This document shows, one piece after another, positions 22,646 to 35,273 of a DNA stretch of 64,000 nt. The notes under the pieces were generated by a model. The model searched no databases. It saw only the letters and a list, made by a program, of their open reading frames with translations, and was not told the origin of the DNA. The number at the start of each line of letters is the position of its first letter. The first letter of the stretch is position 1. This DNA is from Cryptomeria japonica (Eukaryota > Streptophyta > Pinopsida > Cupressales > Cupressaceae): the NCBI RefSeq assembly GCF_030272615.1, contig NC_081415.1:267356425-267420424 (forward strand), given 5' to 3'. Made by a program: the position numbers and the translations under genes.

Positions 22646-22933
22646 CCCCCCCTTAAGCATAGCTTAGGTGGGTGAAAAGATGCAACAATGCAAAGTTGGC
22701 CCCAGATACAAGGCCATGTTAGGTACCCATGTACAAAAAAATCTCTCACAAACAGAGAAAAGGAGAAAACTCAATGGGACAAAAATCCCCCCCAAAAGAG
22801 AGAAAAGAAACAACTTGCCCAACACAAGAAGGATCTCATGCAAGGAATAAATCCCCTTTGAAATAGAAAGGATAAGAAAGACTATGTAGCCTTCCCAAAA
22901 GTAGTAAATTGTACCAATGATTAATGCCTGAAA

Positions 22934-23590
22934 CTAGATGTATATGATGGACCATGATCGTCGAACAACATTCCTCCCCTTGAGAAGAAACCAAACCAAA
23001 GGTGTATGTAGGCTATCTTTCCATTCCTGAAAGGAAGATGAAGAAAGAAAGTGCAAAATGTATGAAGTCTCTGAATACTTCTCAAGTATCTCCATGTCGA
23101 TGTTGAAAGTTGTCACATCCAAATTAGGCATTCTAGGCCACAGTGGTGAAGATGGCAATCCAAAACCTAATAGAGATGTATGTTGAACAAGCTCCAAAGA
23201 CTCCTGAATCTCCTATAAAGATAAAGATGCCTCCTCCAAATGTTGCTCATTAGTGGCCATAATCATGTCAAACTGTGAGGAATGATCATGTGGGTAATGA
23301 ACAAGAGGGTAAGAAGGTTCCCACGCAACATTTGAAGAAGACAAAGTAACTTCATCAAAGAGAAGATGTATGTACTCAATAATGTCCTCCATGTCTGCAA
23401 GATAGGACTCACAAAACAAACCTGCAATGTCTATCAAGTAATCATACTAAGTAGTTGTGTTTGGAAGACAATGAATGTTCTGTTGCACTAAATCAATAGG
23501 AGCCATCGATGAAACAATACCAATATCATCAAAAACAACAATTGATGTAGGAAATGAAACACATGTCTCTTGAACCTCAGTTGAAAGAAT
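22934..23590 (-). pseudogene. Unrecognised ORF remnants downstream of the protease
   Basis: Minus-strand open stretches at 23213-23437 (DMEDIIEYIHLLFDEVTLSS) and 22934-23197 (LELVQHTSLLGFGLPSSPLW) follow the protease segment with stops between. They carry no integrase or RT motif that I can see. They occupy the place of pol and may be a replacement sequence or badly decayed pol. The remaining interior to 22657 is non-coding. Confidence 0.45.
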
Positions 23591-23611
23591 ACCAAGATTC
23601 ACTTGACCATA

Positions 23612-24115
23612 CTAAATATCCTCAAAAGTGTCCATACTAGATTTCTGAGTGTGTACGTTAGCTAAACGAATAATAGAGGAAAAATGTGAGGTGTATATTC
23701 GAGATTGTTGATCTACCTCCCCAATTGCAACAATATCTTTGCTATGCAAATCCCAAATAATCACAAAATCTGGAGCAAACTCAACACTTTTTCCTTCTAC
23801 ACCATGTGTGATCTGATAGATAGAAAGGATATTTGTTGACAATGAGGGCACACAAAGGACATCATTGAATGATCCTTCATCTATGTCAATAGACCCTTTC
23901 CCATGAACACACATATATGTGTTGTTAGCCATCAGAATGTTTGGTGATGAACAAGTTTCAAATGAAGAGAACATATCCTGTGATGAAGCCATATGATGTG
24001 AAGCTCCCAAATCAAGGATCCATCTCCCTAACTTAGAATCTATGATTGCAACAAGTGCTTTCCCCTTTTGTTTCTCCAAATTTGCATTAGATGAAGATGA
24101 TGAATCCTTTGACAT
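23612..24115 (-). pseudogene. Copia-type aspartic protease and gag-pre-integrase segment
   Basis: An open stretch of 167 codons. Near residue 33 is RWILDLGASHHM, the copia protease active-site region, in which the usual D-S-G-A reads D-L-G-A, so the Ser beside the catalytic Asp is lost. ILMANNTYMCVHGKGSI and VLCVPSLSTNILSI follow, standard for the end of this protease. Then comes a gag-pre-integrase-like segment (VEFAPDFVIIWDLHSKDIVAIG). The chain ends at a stop before any integrase core. It is placed directly after the zinc-knuckle ORF. Confidence 0.88.
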
Positions 24116-24118
24116 AGT

Positions 24119-24316
24119 TCATGGTAGATTGATTTTATTCTTTGCCAAAAGATGCTTCAACTCATCAATTTGTTTTAAATAGCATGGATGTTCATCATGC
24201 CCAGATTTCTTGCAATATGCACATGTGGGCTTCTCCTTTTTAGATGATTCCCTTTTGAGGAAGAGGATTTTGATTCTTCTTGTGGCTTGTTCTTTTCTTC
24301 TTTTGTTTCTGATCAA
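24119..24316 (-). pseudogene. Gag zinc-knuckle segment of the copia-type element
   Basis: A Lys/Arg-rich leader is followed by CAYCKKSGHDEHPC, a complete CX2CX4HX4C zinc knuckle, then a short helix ending ELKHLLAKNK. It lies between the capsid part (24358-24990) and the protease part (23612-24115), divided by stops or frame changes. All three nucleic-acid-binding Cys and the His are present. Confidence 0.88.
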
Positions 24317-24357
24317 GATCTACCCTAATTCTTTTTGTACCTTAGGCTCACTAGCAA

Positions 24358-24990
24358 TCAATGCTTGTGATTTGGAGGTCTTGATGATGCCCATTGAATT
24401 ACCTTTGCTTCCTCTTGGATTAGAAGATCTGAAAATGCATCAAAAGTGGATTGAATATATGCAGTTCCCATAGAAACCCTATTGGTATGAAAGCCAGAAA
24501 CAAACATAGAATACTCATGACCAAGCTTGGATAACACATTCAGAATCAATTGTAAATCCTCCTTAGTAATCTTGCAATCCATTAACTATGTTCTTAGTTG
24601 CTTTATCTTGGATATATAGTCTTGGATGTTATTGAAACTTTTTGGATCAAGATTCATCATATCGTTATCAATCTTATAACCCCAAATTTTATTAGTTTTA
24701 CCATACAAGTTTTTAAGAGTCTCCCAAGCATCCTTAGGTGCCTTGCTTGACTCAAGATGAAATTGCAAATCAAAAGAGACTAGTGAACATATGTAACCAA
24801 TAGCTCTCTCAAGATTGATCTCCCATGCTTGAAGAGAATTATCATCAGTAGGTGCAGGAATAGTATCTTTATGATAGTATGTGCAACCTTTTTCCCTTAG
24901 ATAATTCCATACTGGTTTTTTCCATGTTTCATAATCATATGGAGTTAGGAATTTAGTTTGAGCTTTACCCATCGCACTAATACACAACAA
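24358..24990 (-). pseudogene. Copia-type gag capsid region
   Basis: The first open part (24586-24990) starts near an ATG with MGKAQTKFLTPYDYETWKKP and has LQAWEINLERAIGYICSLVS and APKDAWETLKNLYGKTNK, the UBN2-type gag pattern of plant copia elements. After a stop, 24358-24582 continues with DLQLILNVLSKLGHEYSMFV. Start choice: 24972 (MGKAQ) is preceded only by weakly conserved residues. One stop splits the capsid. Confidence 0.88.
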
Positions 24991-26086
24991 AAGAAATCAA
25001 AATACCACAAGATCACCCTCCCAAAAAAATATGATGGTGGCACTTTATAAATCAGTGTGTTTACAATTCTACATTTTTTCTAGTGTTCTACAATGTCCAA
25101 ATGTGGACTCAAATACTGAAGATATAATAGAATATTAGAATTACAACCTCAAAATAACACCAATGGATAGTGCTCAAAAAATAATTAACTTCTAAAAAAA
25201 GAATCACCTTGATCTGAGGTCATATGTGAAAGTTATGCCCATTTGAAGTTGAAAAAACTTGATTTTTGAAAATTCCGGATCACTTGAGAAAAAACTGATT
25301 CCACCTTTGTGAAGCTTGCAAAATTATGCCCCAAATAAAAAAAAATCCATCCAAAAATACCTTTGTATGTCCAAGCTATGGTGTTCTGAAATCGAAGTGC
25401 AAAAACAAAACCTTCGATGGTGAAGGGTCATCAAATTGCACAAAAGTCAACCATCACCAAATTTGGTGAAACTTTGCTAAATGTAGTAGCCCACCAAGTT
25501 TGGAATACTACCAAATTAAAAACAAATCTTTGCCAACTTTAAGAATATCTCTAACCAAATTTATAAGGTTCTAAAGTTGGAGAAGTTGCCTAAACTGCCG
25601 CTAAACTTAGCAGTACTACTAAAAATCTGTTAGAATTGGCACGAAGGCCGAGGTCACTAGAACAAGTACAAATGGCTCACAGGTACCATGCTTTTTTTAA
25701 AAAAATTAATAAAAGAATTATTAAAAATGGTCTACGAGGTCAAGGCCACACCGCACCCCAAGGAGAGGGGTCCCACGGCTCTAAGGCTACAATAAAAAAC
25801 TTGCATTTAATTTTTAAATGATAATAATTTTTTTTTTGAAAAATTATTTTTCTAATGCAAAAATATATATATATATATCTTTTTTTAACAAAAAATATTC
25901 TCCGTATCATAATTATGTAGGTGGGCTAATTTTTTTATTTTCATCATAATATAGAGTGTCTTATATCAAAATTCATATGTTCAGCCTTCTGGACTCAATC
26001 ATGATGTCCTTTTCAACTGAAAATGCGCCCAACAAAAGCTCACTATTGAATTTCCCAAATTTGAGAAGGGGCTTGCAGATCTAGAA
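24991..26086 (-). other. 5' leader of the gag/protease-only element
   Basis: About 1.1 kb between primer site and gag, AT-rich with a short TA run at 25865-25880. The ORF at 25636-25821 (plus) is antisense and unsupported. Nothing coding is seen. Confidence 0.6.
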
Positions 26087-26098
26087 GCTCTAATACCA

Positions 26099-26624
26099 TG
26101 TCAGAGTCACTGATGGACTCAATCTCCCAGGATCACCTGCAAAACCAAGATCAACCTTCTACAAAAGAGAAACAAAGAGGATGAAATGCTGGAATATGGT
26201 GCAATAACAAAATAATGATATTATCACACTCCAAATGATACAATATGGATCAACACTCCCTTGTACTGATCGAGCTTATATGTGCTCAACTAGTTTAACT
26301 CATAAGGGAGAGGTGAGTGTTGATTATATAGCAAAATGTGGGCACATTATTCCAAGAGGAAAAATAAAACCCAAATAACCAAATTAGGTGGTTGTTGTGC
26401 CCACTTGGAAAATGCCAAACATGTGGCAAACCAACTCAGGTAGGGACAAACAAATGGTTATGGGGAGGTGGCAATTAAGTCCAAAAGAGGATGTGACATT
26501 CAACCACCCAAATGTGGGTGTGAATGACACATGTAAATATAGGACTATTATAAACCATCCTAATATAACCTAAGTATGCTTAATAATGTGTAGGAAAAAT
26601 AAATATAAAAAACCTACACTAACA
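26099..26624 (-). repeat. 5' LTR of the gag/protease-only element
   Basis: 526 bp from TGTCAGAGTCACTG to CACTAACA on the plus strand, next to the primer site and followed by CACTT. Confidence 0.92.
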
Positions 26625-26629
26625 CACTT

Positions 26630-29600
26630 TTGCATGGATTGTCGGTTTTACCAAATGAAACTATTAAACTTAAGTCTAAAAAGAAAATCAATCTACAAAC
26701 ATAAGACTTTTGAAACTAATCTTAATGAAATTACTAAATTAATGACAATTCAATTATTGTGATCCTATAGTTTAATATTGCACACCTCCAACCATGTATA
26801 TGAGAATACCATTTCTAATTAATCACTTTTTGACTCTTGATGGGGATCATGGAGAGAACTCACATTAACACTATTAGTCAATTGGATATTATCATCAATT
26901 TTTTCTTGATAAAATAAGGCTTTCTATTGTTGCTCTCTCCCTTTGACGTGGACTTCTTAGTGTAGAGACCTAAAATTAATTATATTAATATTTAATTAAT
27001 TATCCCCTCCCGCATAATTAACTATATTAATTATGCTAGTCCTCATTCTTCTTAAAATTAATTAAATTATATTTAATTAATGTTATCCCCCAACTATATA
27101 GTTAATTTATCAATTAGTTATATAAATCCTTAATTCTTCTAAAATCCATTTAATACCCAACCTTAGTTAACACCTTCAATATTTCTTCTAATCTCAATTA
27201 GTTAATTAACACACAATTAATTAACTAATACTTTGATTCCTACAGACCCTCCATTTAATCCCCTTCATTAAGCCTAATTGACCTAAGCCTAATCTTCATT
27301 ACCATTTTTCTCAATTTAAAATTCCCTCCCATCCTCCTTCTCTCTCCTCATGTCACATTCTCTATCCTTTCCCACTTGCACTCTAATCCCTCATTATCTA
27401 ATCTAATCACCCCCACTAATCATTTGTGCAAGATTAGGAATGAGTCAACCACATGTCATAAATGGAATGTCTACTTCTCCAAACAACCTTAAATGCCACC
27501 CACTTTTGTCTATCTAAGGAATTTTAAATTCCTTTATTCTCCCCATAATCCTCTTCCCAAGGAATTTTTAATTCCTTATTCCTTTCCCCTATTTAATTTG
27601 TCTCTCTTCCCCGTGTCCTTGTGGAGTGTGGAGACAAATAAATCCTTTATGGCAAATCTCTTGAGCTTCCACTTGTCCCATCTAAGCCACCTCATCTCCT
27701 CTCATGCAATCTTAGCCCTCCATTATCCTTCAATCTCAACTATCCATATCCTTCAATCTCAACTATCCATTCCTATCCAAAAGATCTATAAATTGTAGTC
27801 TCCTCCCTTCCCAAGTCAATCCACTTCATTCATAATCTTATGTTGCTAGTTTATGTTTTAAATCTATCCATAGCACCCTTATCATGTCAATTTCATCCCA
27901 CAACTCATCCATAGTATCCCCAAAATGCCCAATTCACTAGCCCATTTCCTTCATCAATCCACCATTGTTGTGTAGCATTTCAAAGCATTCCACATCAAAA
28001 GCATCAAAGGAGAAAATCGAGTGGAGCTTGGGCACATCCATGTCTAGTTCAATTGAAGGAGCTTGAGAAGGTATAAACTTACTTGTTTTAGGTGTTTAAT
28101 TGTGTTTTATGATTCTAGCATATACAACTAACCTCCTACTTTTTCTTTCTTTCACTTAGATTGGACTTGTCCTAGCACCCATTTTAGTATCTCCCATTCC
28201 TCTATGCATTATAGGACCTTTATTGACTTAAATTAATATTTAATTCAATATTATGAGTCTTATTCCACTTTAAAACATTATCACACTCTCATTTGGGCCC
28301 TTAATTCTAGGTGAGCCCTTTATCTTTTATTATCTTAATTTATCATATATCCTAGCCTATTTTAAATCTCAAGACATGTTTCCCCCATGTAAACATCAAA
28401 TATGGTCACACAAACTTAATTTTGGCATTTAGACCCTTTTATCTTGCATCCCTAAAAAGTCGAATTGAAACTATTGGGACTATAGCAAAAAAAATTGATA
28501 CGGACCTGCACATTTTGTCCCAAATTTTAGGAGGATAATAAGACAGACATATCCTATTGAAATCTATCTCCATGGAAAAATATGATAATTCCAAGTTAGC
28601 TTAAAAGTAATTTTATTATGAAATCCCTATATAAGGTATCCCTCTCCATTCATGTCACCGTCTACTATTATATGATTTTTATCTCCTCGTTATGCTATTA
28701 TTCCAATTCAAGAGTAGATTTGATTCAAGGAGTGGAAAATGACATCAAGGCATCTTCCTTTATGTTTCAATTATGATTTCATGATGGATTTAATGTGATT
28801 TATCATGTTATTGCATCAACACATGGAGGACTTATCCTTAGGACATTGGATCATCAATCGAAGGCACAGTTGATCCAAGTCAAGCATTTCAATTCAAATT
28901 TAGCCTTACCCTCAAAAGACATCTTCATTTATTTTCAATTATGGTTTCATGATGGATTTTATGTGATTTATCATGTTATTGCATCAACATATGGAAGACT
29001 TATCCTAAGAACATTGCATCATCAACTGAAGGTATAATCAATCCAATTCAATCATTTCAATTCAAAATTTAGCCTTGCCCTCAAGAGGCAATCTTTTCCA
29101 GTTCAAATTATAGGGTTAATTCCAAACCTGGGGTTTGACCTAGGCAAACCCCTATCAACAACACCATTTTTCTCCTCTTGTGTGTAGCTAAAAGTTTCTA
29201 GAGAAGACATGTATAATTGGGAATCATCATCAAACTGATACAAACCTATATCCAAAAGCTAAACCGGAAAAGCCTGGACCAGGGCGTGTTGGGCGACTTG
29301 GTCCAGGATGAAGGCATTTTGGGCACCTTGGTCCTCAAAGATTAGTGCTAGATTTTAAGGGTTCGTAGGGAAAAGTCTCGGGAGGTCCCAATTAACTATG
29401 TGTAGAAGTGAGAAAACCAAAATGCTCTGGGCACATCGGTCCGGTGAATTCAACTCCAAATTTTAGTCACAGGTGCATCGCTACATTTTCCATCCATTTC
29501 CATACTTGTTTTGATTTTTTTGTGTCATTATCAAATAGCATAATTGGTTTGAGTTGCTAGTGCATGCATGTACTTTCTAGCCTAGTTCCTTAGATTCAAT

Positions 29601-29794
29601 TTGCATCCTTTCAATTAATCATTTTCATCTCAAATAAAAGGAATAGAATATAATTAGTACTTAACCCTCTTCCTAATAGAATCCAGTTTGGATCTACTGG
29701 GTTCACTATCCTTTTAATGTCTTGTGTGTGAAAGTTAGGCCATTTCCTAGTTTACAAGGCTTAACTTGTGAAACCCTAAACTTTCATACATTAT
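26630..29794. other. AT-rich intergenic DNA without a recognised gene
   Basis: Long AT-rich stretch with small unsupported ORFs. A 170-bp duplication lies at 28750-29088. 29104-29150 resembles, in reverse complement, 565-612 of solo LTR A, and 29275-29345 has GGACCAGGGCG-type motifs also seen near 1070, so a related LTR fragment may be here. Its limits could not be set. Confidence 0.4.
28750..29088. repeat. Tandem duplication of a 170-bp unit
   Basis: 28750-28919 and 28920-29088 share the order CATCTTC..TTTCATGATGG..TATCATGTTATTGCATC..CATTTCAATTCAAA..CCTCAA with scattered differences. No coding sense is apparent. Confidence 0.75.
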
Positions 29795-30386
29795 TGTTAG
29801 AACCTATTGTTATTAGGGGTCACACCCTTAAAACATTTATATATTGTTCTAATATAAGGTTATATAACCTTACATATATTATATGCTTAATAAATATAAT
29901 CCTATTTGAAATAATTATAACCTAATAACTATTTGGTTATTAATTCTTTATGAATGGGTTTGTTGAAAGGTGTGACTAGTGAAGTCACCCTTCCTCCGAT
30001 ATTTGAGGAGGTTCTCTATCATTTGAGAGGTGTGTGAATTTGGAGCTTTATGGTGAGTTTTATCACTATGCACAAGATGCAATATTGACCATGTGGAATT
30101 ATTTGAGTTGTCCCCAAGTTCTAGTCTATTTTATGATAGACTACATTTGTAAGTGTTTTATTAAAATGATGCTTTATGGGGTTTTTTACCCGGAAGATTT
30201 TTTCCTATGTGTATCTTGTGTAATGTGTTAATTTATGGTGTATGATTCTTAATACATTTATTTTATATCTTGTTTATATTTAGTAGTATCCCAAGATCCT
30301 AATTTCAAACAATTACATATACAATTGCTTACATGAAAGTTGACATGTCTCCTCCCCAATAGTAAATTTCTCCAACAACTCTAACA

Positions 30387-31237
30387 AACAAATCTCAATG
30401 AATTGGACCCATTTTAGGAAGCGAGTTCCTCTCACATGGTTGATTGAGTGCTTTAATTTTCATGTGTCTTTTCTAGAGATATTTATGGTGTATTGGAATA
30501 CAACTATCATCCATCAGAAGAATTTCTTTCAATTATGGGTAACATCCAATTTTTTTAGCACTAGATGACTTGACATTCCGCTTCTTGAGATTGTTGCCAT
30601 TAAATTTCTTAGCATTACCTTGAAGTTGTGTAAGCCCCCTCCTTTCCTTTGCTGATGAAATTATTGATGCCCCTTCTCATAGGATGATCATCTTGATGGT
30701 GGTTGTATATTGGCTCACCTTCAAATAACCTTATTGCATTAGTATTATCCATGGTAAAATGGTGATACATCTCTACAATTTGCAATAAAAACTATCAAAA
30801 TCCACCCACTTTCCAAATTCAGATCCACTAATGAGGACAATAGCACTTCTATGGTGTTTGTGGCCCCTTAACAACAACAATTACAAGGGTCAAGATTCAA
30901 AAGAAGAGTTGCTACCACAAGAGCCTTGAAATCCATTTTAAATTTGTCAAATCTACAAATCGCTCTATATTCACATTGCTCCAATTCCCAAATCTCTCAA
31001 GTCCCTTGGCGTTCACTGTGAATATACCTTGGAAACACATCTTCCTTTGATTTCAATGCATAATGGCCTTTGCCACTCTACTCTCAACAAATAATAATAA
31101 TCTACTCCCATAGCTATAGATCAGTGTCTTACCCTAATCTTCACCTAATTCTATCCTATGAAATACTACATTTCACATGCTTTCATTTTCTCAAACCCTC
31201 TTGTGAAGGCGCTGAGCCCAATCTAGCTCTCATACCA
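30387..31237 (-). pseudogene. Decayed copia-like gag interior
   Basis: Read on the minus strand from the primer site at 31226-31237, degenerate gag-like pieces are seen: an MDFKALVVATLLLNLDP-like stretch near 30930 and, near 30700-30560, a basic linker with NHHQDDHPMRRG and RRGLTQLQGNAKKFNG. Stops and shifts separate them. No pol was seen, and the element seems truncated at about 30387, where a different TG..CA-like end (CTCTAACA, 30379-30386) occurs. The stretch 29795-30386 is AT-rich and possibly LTR-derived but lacks matching duplications. Confidence 0.4.
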
Positions 31238-31475
31238 TGATAGAAATTTTGGGGAGAAAGATAGAAGCATGCAAATATTTTACACAAACAATATTGTGCT
31301 TCTTATTTTTCAATCAAATGGATCACACTTATATAGGACTTTAATATCCTATAGTAAAGGAAACTCCTAAAACAACTTTCCTAAATATATTGAGTTGTTT
31401 TAACAACTCAATGACAAACCAAACAAACCTGCCAAATTATTATATTACGCATCCTATAATGCAATATTCCTAACA
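31226..31475 (-). repeat. Copia-like 5' LTR with primer-binding site
   Basis: TGGTATGAGAGC (minus, 31226-31237), a one-base variant of the initiator tRNA-Met site, touches a 238-bp TG..CA segment (31238-31475) that starts TGTTAGGAATATTGC on the minus strand. No partner 3' LTR was found in the window, so the element is incomplete or rearranged. Confidence 0.55.
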
Positions 31476-33443
31476 CTTTCTTTATTTACTTTATTTTAAA
31501 AGCATTATTTTTTATTTTTACTTTTATAATAAAAAATACATTATATAATTTGATAAATAAAATAATAAATAGTTATATACATAACCAAATAAAAATATAA
31601 ATTAGTAAGTAATATTTATCTAAAAAATTTACATCACAAATTATCTAGTATTGAAATATTTAAATTTTATTTTTATGAGATGTTTATTTTAAAAGAAGAA
31701 TTATTTTATTTACATAAATAGTTATTCTATAGTTAGTATATTTACTTTAAATTTGTTTTATATAATTTAATCATTTAGTAGCTATTTTATAATATTAGTT
31801 TTAATTTTTATTATTTTTGTATGTAGTTTTTTCACATCTCACCTCCTACTACTACCCTCTAGCACAATTAAAGATTTTAAAGTTCTTCATAAATTAAATA
31901 TTTTTTTAACAATTTATATTTATCTTAAAACATATAATGAAAGACATTCAAATGACATAAAATTTGCATATGTCAGGCAAGGGTGACCACCAAATTCCAA
32001 GATTGGGGATAAGGGAAAGTAGGAACTATGAGGGAAAGGTAGTAGGATTGGTTTATGTAGGGAAAGTAGGAGAGTGGAGAGAGTTAGAGGGGCAACACAT
32101 AGGGGTAGGGGATGCATTAATAATATGTTAAGATATGAACCCTCTGATGTCTAGTCCTATCAGGGGTCAGAGAGCCCAACCTTTTCTTTGAATGAACAAG
32201 ACACCCCCTAGGCTCAAATGGGCATGGGCCCTTTTGACCATTTTGATTTAACAATCTAGCCCATTATCAACTACTTAGACCATTATCACAATATAGGGAA
32301 AACTTCCTTTGCAATTGCTCTTATTATATTTTGTCTTCAATGATGAAAATTAATTTGATTTTTCATTATATTAGATCAAACAATATAATGATGTAATATG
32401 GTTTCTATTTTTGCAAGACACAACTATAATCCTTACATTTTCTAATTTATGTTGTTTAACTATTGCCAATGACTTTTAGAAATTAAGTACAAACACCATT
32501 GATATATAAAGCCTCCTAAAATCAAACAAGACCTTTTAGCACTAACATAAAATGTATTGTTCCCTCGAGCGCCACATAGTTCCCAATGGTTTAATTAAGA
32601 ATTAATTTCAATATAACATGCTCAAATTATTACCTATAAACAATTTGGCCCCATACATTTTATTGGCATGCTTTATAATATCATGTTGTACTTGGTTGCA
32701 CACTCATAAAACGTTCTATTTCTTTTCTTTCTTTTGATACTCCATATCCCTTTTCATTACCCATGGATTGTAGTACTAGGCGCTTCCACATAAATCATTT
32801 GTTTTCCAATTTTGCATCTTATATAGGTAGACCTTTCTACTTCACATCATACATTAAATCTACCTAATTATCCCATAAGCTTTATAAGTGGACTTGCTAA
32901 AAAATATCTGTAAAATCATGAAACAACTTAATTGTCAATGAAAATAATTTTTAAATGATGTAAACCATTTTCAATCACTATTGTTTTAGTCATCGATTTT
33001 TTCACATTTTCACTAACAATGAAAAGGTTATTGCCAAAATGCTCCACTTTTTATTAATCGTTGGTTTTTTTTTTCTTCTTTCATTATTCTTGTACAACTT
33101 TGACTATACTCGCATTATAATATTACTTGTGTATTAATTTTACTAGTTCCTTCCTATACTATTGCATCCATCCAATTCAATATTTCAATTAGTTGAACCA
33201 ATCAACATTTAGTATTAAAATTTTGGACCAAAAAGTCTATAGTTCAAATTTATCTTAGATTTTATATAATTAAAAAAATATCATTTTTCTTTATTTATAT
33301 TGACTCAAGTAAAAAACAATGGATAGAAATTCAATTTTCTGTTTTCTTATATTACATATTTCAATTAATGCTCTATTAATTATTTCTAACAATCAAATCT
33401 TCAGATTAGATATGAAAAAGAAAACTCAAAAATATTCTAACCT
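31476..33443. other. AT-rich intergenic DNA, nothing recognised
   Basis: Very AT-rich with homopolymer runs; the 65-codon ORF at 31920-32117 (minus) is unsupported. I see no gene, RNA or element boundary in it. Confidence 0.5.
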
Positions 33444-33460
33444 AAACATCTAGGAAGAGC

Positions 33461-34994
33461 GGGAGCGGGAGCGGGAGCATTGGTGGGGTTTCGCTTGGAG
33501 AGGGGGCTGCTGAATATGAGGGAGATCTAGATGACTCAGAGGATGATTTGAAGGCTTGTGAGGATGGCTCTATGTCTACAAGTTCTCCATGTTGTGGGTT
33601 TGCCATGTTATGGCACCTTCTATTTTTTGGGGGTTCGCTCTATTTTGGGACAATCTTGTTTTGCTGCCTCTGCATAGTGAATCATCTATATGATCAGCGT
33701 TTGGTATGGGCTTTGGTTGGCTCTATTGGTGACTATGGTGTAAGCCCTATCCTTTGCCTTTGTTGTGGTCTTCCTCTACCTAATTTGTGGTGTGCTTTGG
33801 CTAGACCGTTCGTGGATTTATTTGGTGTTTTTTGGTGTTGCAGCCTGCTTATGGTGTATTCTTATTTCTCTGGGGTTTGTGGGGTTGTCGTTCTCTCCCC
33901 TACCTCTTCCGCAGAGATTTTAGCTTGGGGTGGGCTGCCTCTGCTTCTGGCTTTGGCCCTTCTTGTTCTTGGAGGGGGTGATTTGGTTGTTCGCCTATTC
34001 TTCTCTAAGACGAATGGGGCTTTCGATAGTTGTGATGCTAGGGTTTTGTTTTTGTGTGGCAACTCTAAGGCTTCCTCTACCCCTAGTGAAGTTTTCCTCC
34101 TTTTTGATTTGTGGGCCCTGTTCTTTTCTAGTTTCAGATTTCTCTCTTGGGATTTTTTTGTTGTAACTCTGGCTTTCTCCCTCTTCTCTCCTATTGAGGT
34201 GGAGTTCCTATTGGTGGGGATAGTCAGGGATTGGTTTTCCTTCCTCCCTTATTTCCACTTTACTAATCCTGTTGAGGTGGATTGCTCTTCTATTGAGGTG
34301 GAGTGTGGCTTGGTGGGTGATGTTGGAAGGAGCTTCTTGGGGGCTTTTGTTGCCTTGGTCTTGGAGGATGGTTGCGTTGATGTTGTCTACACTTTGCTTT
34401 TGTTTCTCTATCATTTTTATCCTATGGAGATGGAGACCTTGGTGGAGTTTGTTTGTTCGGTGTTTGACAGTTTTGTGTTTCCACACCACCTAAAGGTCTT
34501 GGGATCCTTTCTAAAACCCATACTTCTAGCTAAGTTTTCATGTCTTTTTTATTTGTCTCTGGGAGTGAAGATTATGGGAGGCTTTTCACAACCCATTGTT
34601 GTGGTGAAGGGACCCTGGGTCGCCCCTTTTCTCAAAAATTTAGGTTATGGGATCATTGTAAAACCCATGTTTCAGGTTTGGGAGCCTGGTAAAACCCTTT
34701 TATGGTTATGGAAGTCTTCCCAAAACCCATTGTTATGGTTGAGGGAGATTGGTAATTCCCTATGTGAGTTGTCCTCTTTCGAGGCTTTGACCTTCTTTTC
34801 TTACAGCAAGTTTTTCATTGTTTAGTATTTGTTTTTAGGTTGTCGTTGGGCTTCTGGTTATTGATGATTGTATCTTGGTGCAACTACCTTTTTGTGGGTT
34901 TTGGATCCATGTAAAACCTGAGGGTTTTAGGTCCCTTCAAAACCTATTGTAAGGGCTTTCGGGTCCCCTCAAAACCTATTTGATCCTTAATCAA
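33461..34994 (+). mobile_element. GC-richer retroposed segment, possible 5'-truncated LINE-mobilised copy
   Basis: The base composition changes abruptly at about 33461 and back at 34994. The right end reads CCTTAATCAAAAAC, a short A-rich tail. Flanking 17-mers at 33444-33460 and 34995-35011 agree at 13 positions, and all four differences are transitions, as expected of an aged target-site duplication. One frame is open for 1.36 kb (33461-34825): an acidic start (AAEYEGDLDDSEDDLKACED) and then a Leu/Phe/Val/Gly-rich, membrane-like product without a known domain. The hydrophobic part may be read-through of a T-rich 3' UTR and not protein. 34600-34975 contains repeated AAAACCYATT-type motifs. 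Confidence 0.5.
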
Positions 34995-35273
34995 AAACAT
35001 TTGAGAAGAACACCGATTTAAAATTATATTGATTTTCCAAATTCGCCTTGCATACAAAAGAGTGTACCACATAAACTAGAATTGCACTTATAAAAGAAGC
35101 ATGTTTGGTGGGTTTATTTTTCTAGATTTATGGTATCCGTACTCTATCTTGTAATTTTGAAAAACACAAAACAATCCATGTGAGGCTACGTATTTTCTTT
35201 CCAATATATTGAGCGCCCATGTGATGGTAATTTTCTATTTAATTATAAATGTTTTTAAAGTTTAATTTGAATT

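Larger units (their letters stand above)
22106..26624 (-). mobile_element. Complete gag/protease-only copia-type element (4.5 kb)
   Basis: 5' LTR 26099-26624 (526 bp) and 3' LTR 22106-22645 (540 bp) are very similar, and perfect target-site duplications CACTT lie at 22101-22105 and 26625-26629. The primer site TGGTATTAGAGC (minus, 26087-26098) touches the 5' LTR, and TTAAGGGGGGG (22646-22656) precedes the 3' LTR. The 3.4-kb interior encodes gag, a zinc knuckle and a protease/gag-pre-integrase segment but no integrase core, RT or RNase H. It therefore matches the TR-GAG class of non-autonomous elements (family knowledge). Close LTR similarity suggests a younger insertion than the chromovirus. 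Confidence 0.93.

Noticed and set aside
29795-30386. TGTTAGAAC..CTCTAACA segment that looks like a 592-bp solo LTR
   Set aside because: Flanking 5-mers ATTAT and AACAA do not match and no second copy is present; not called.
31920-32117. 65-codon minus-strand ORF
   Set aside because: Leu/Pro/Ser-rich, in AT-rich intergenic DNA, with no domain, splice signal or conservation evidence.
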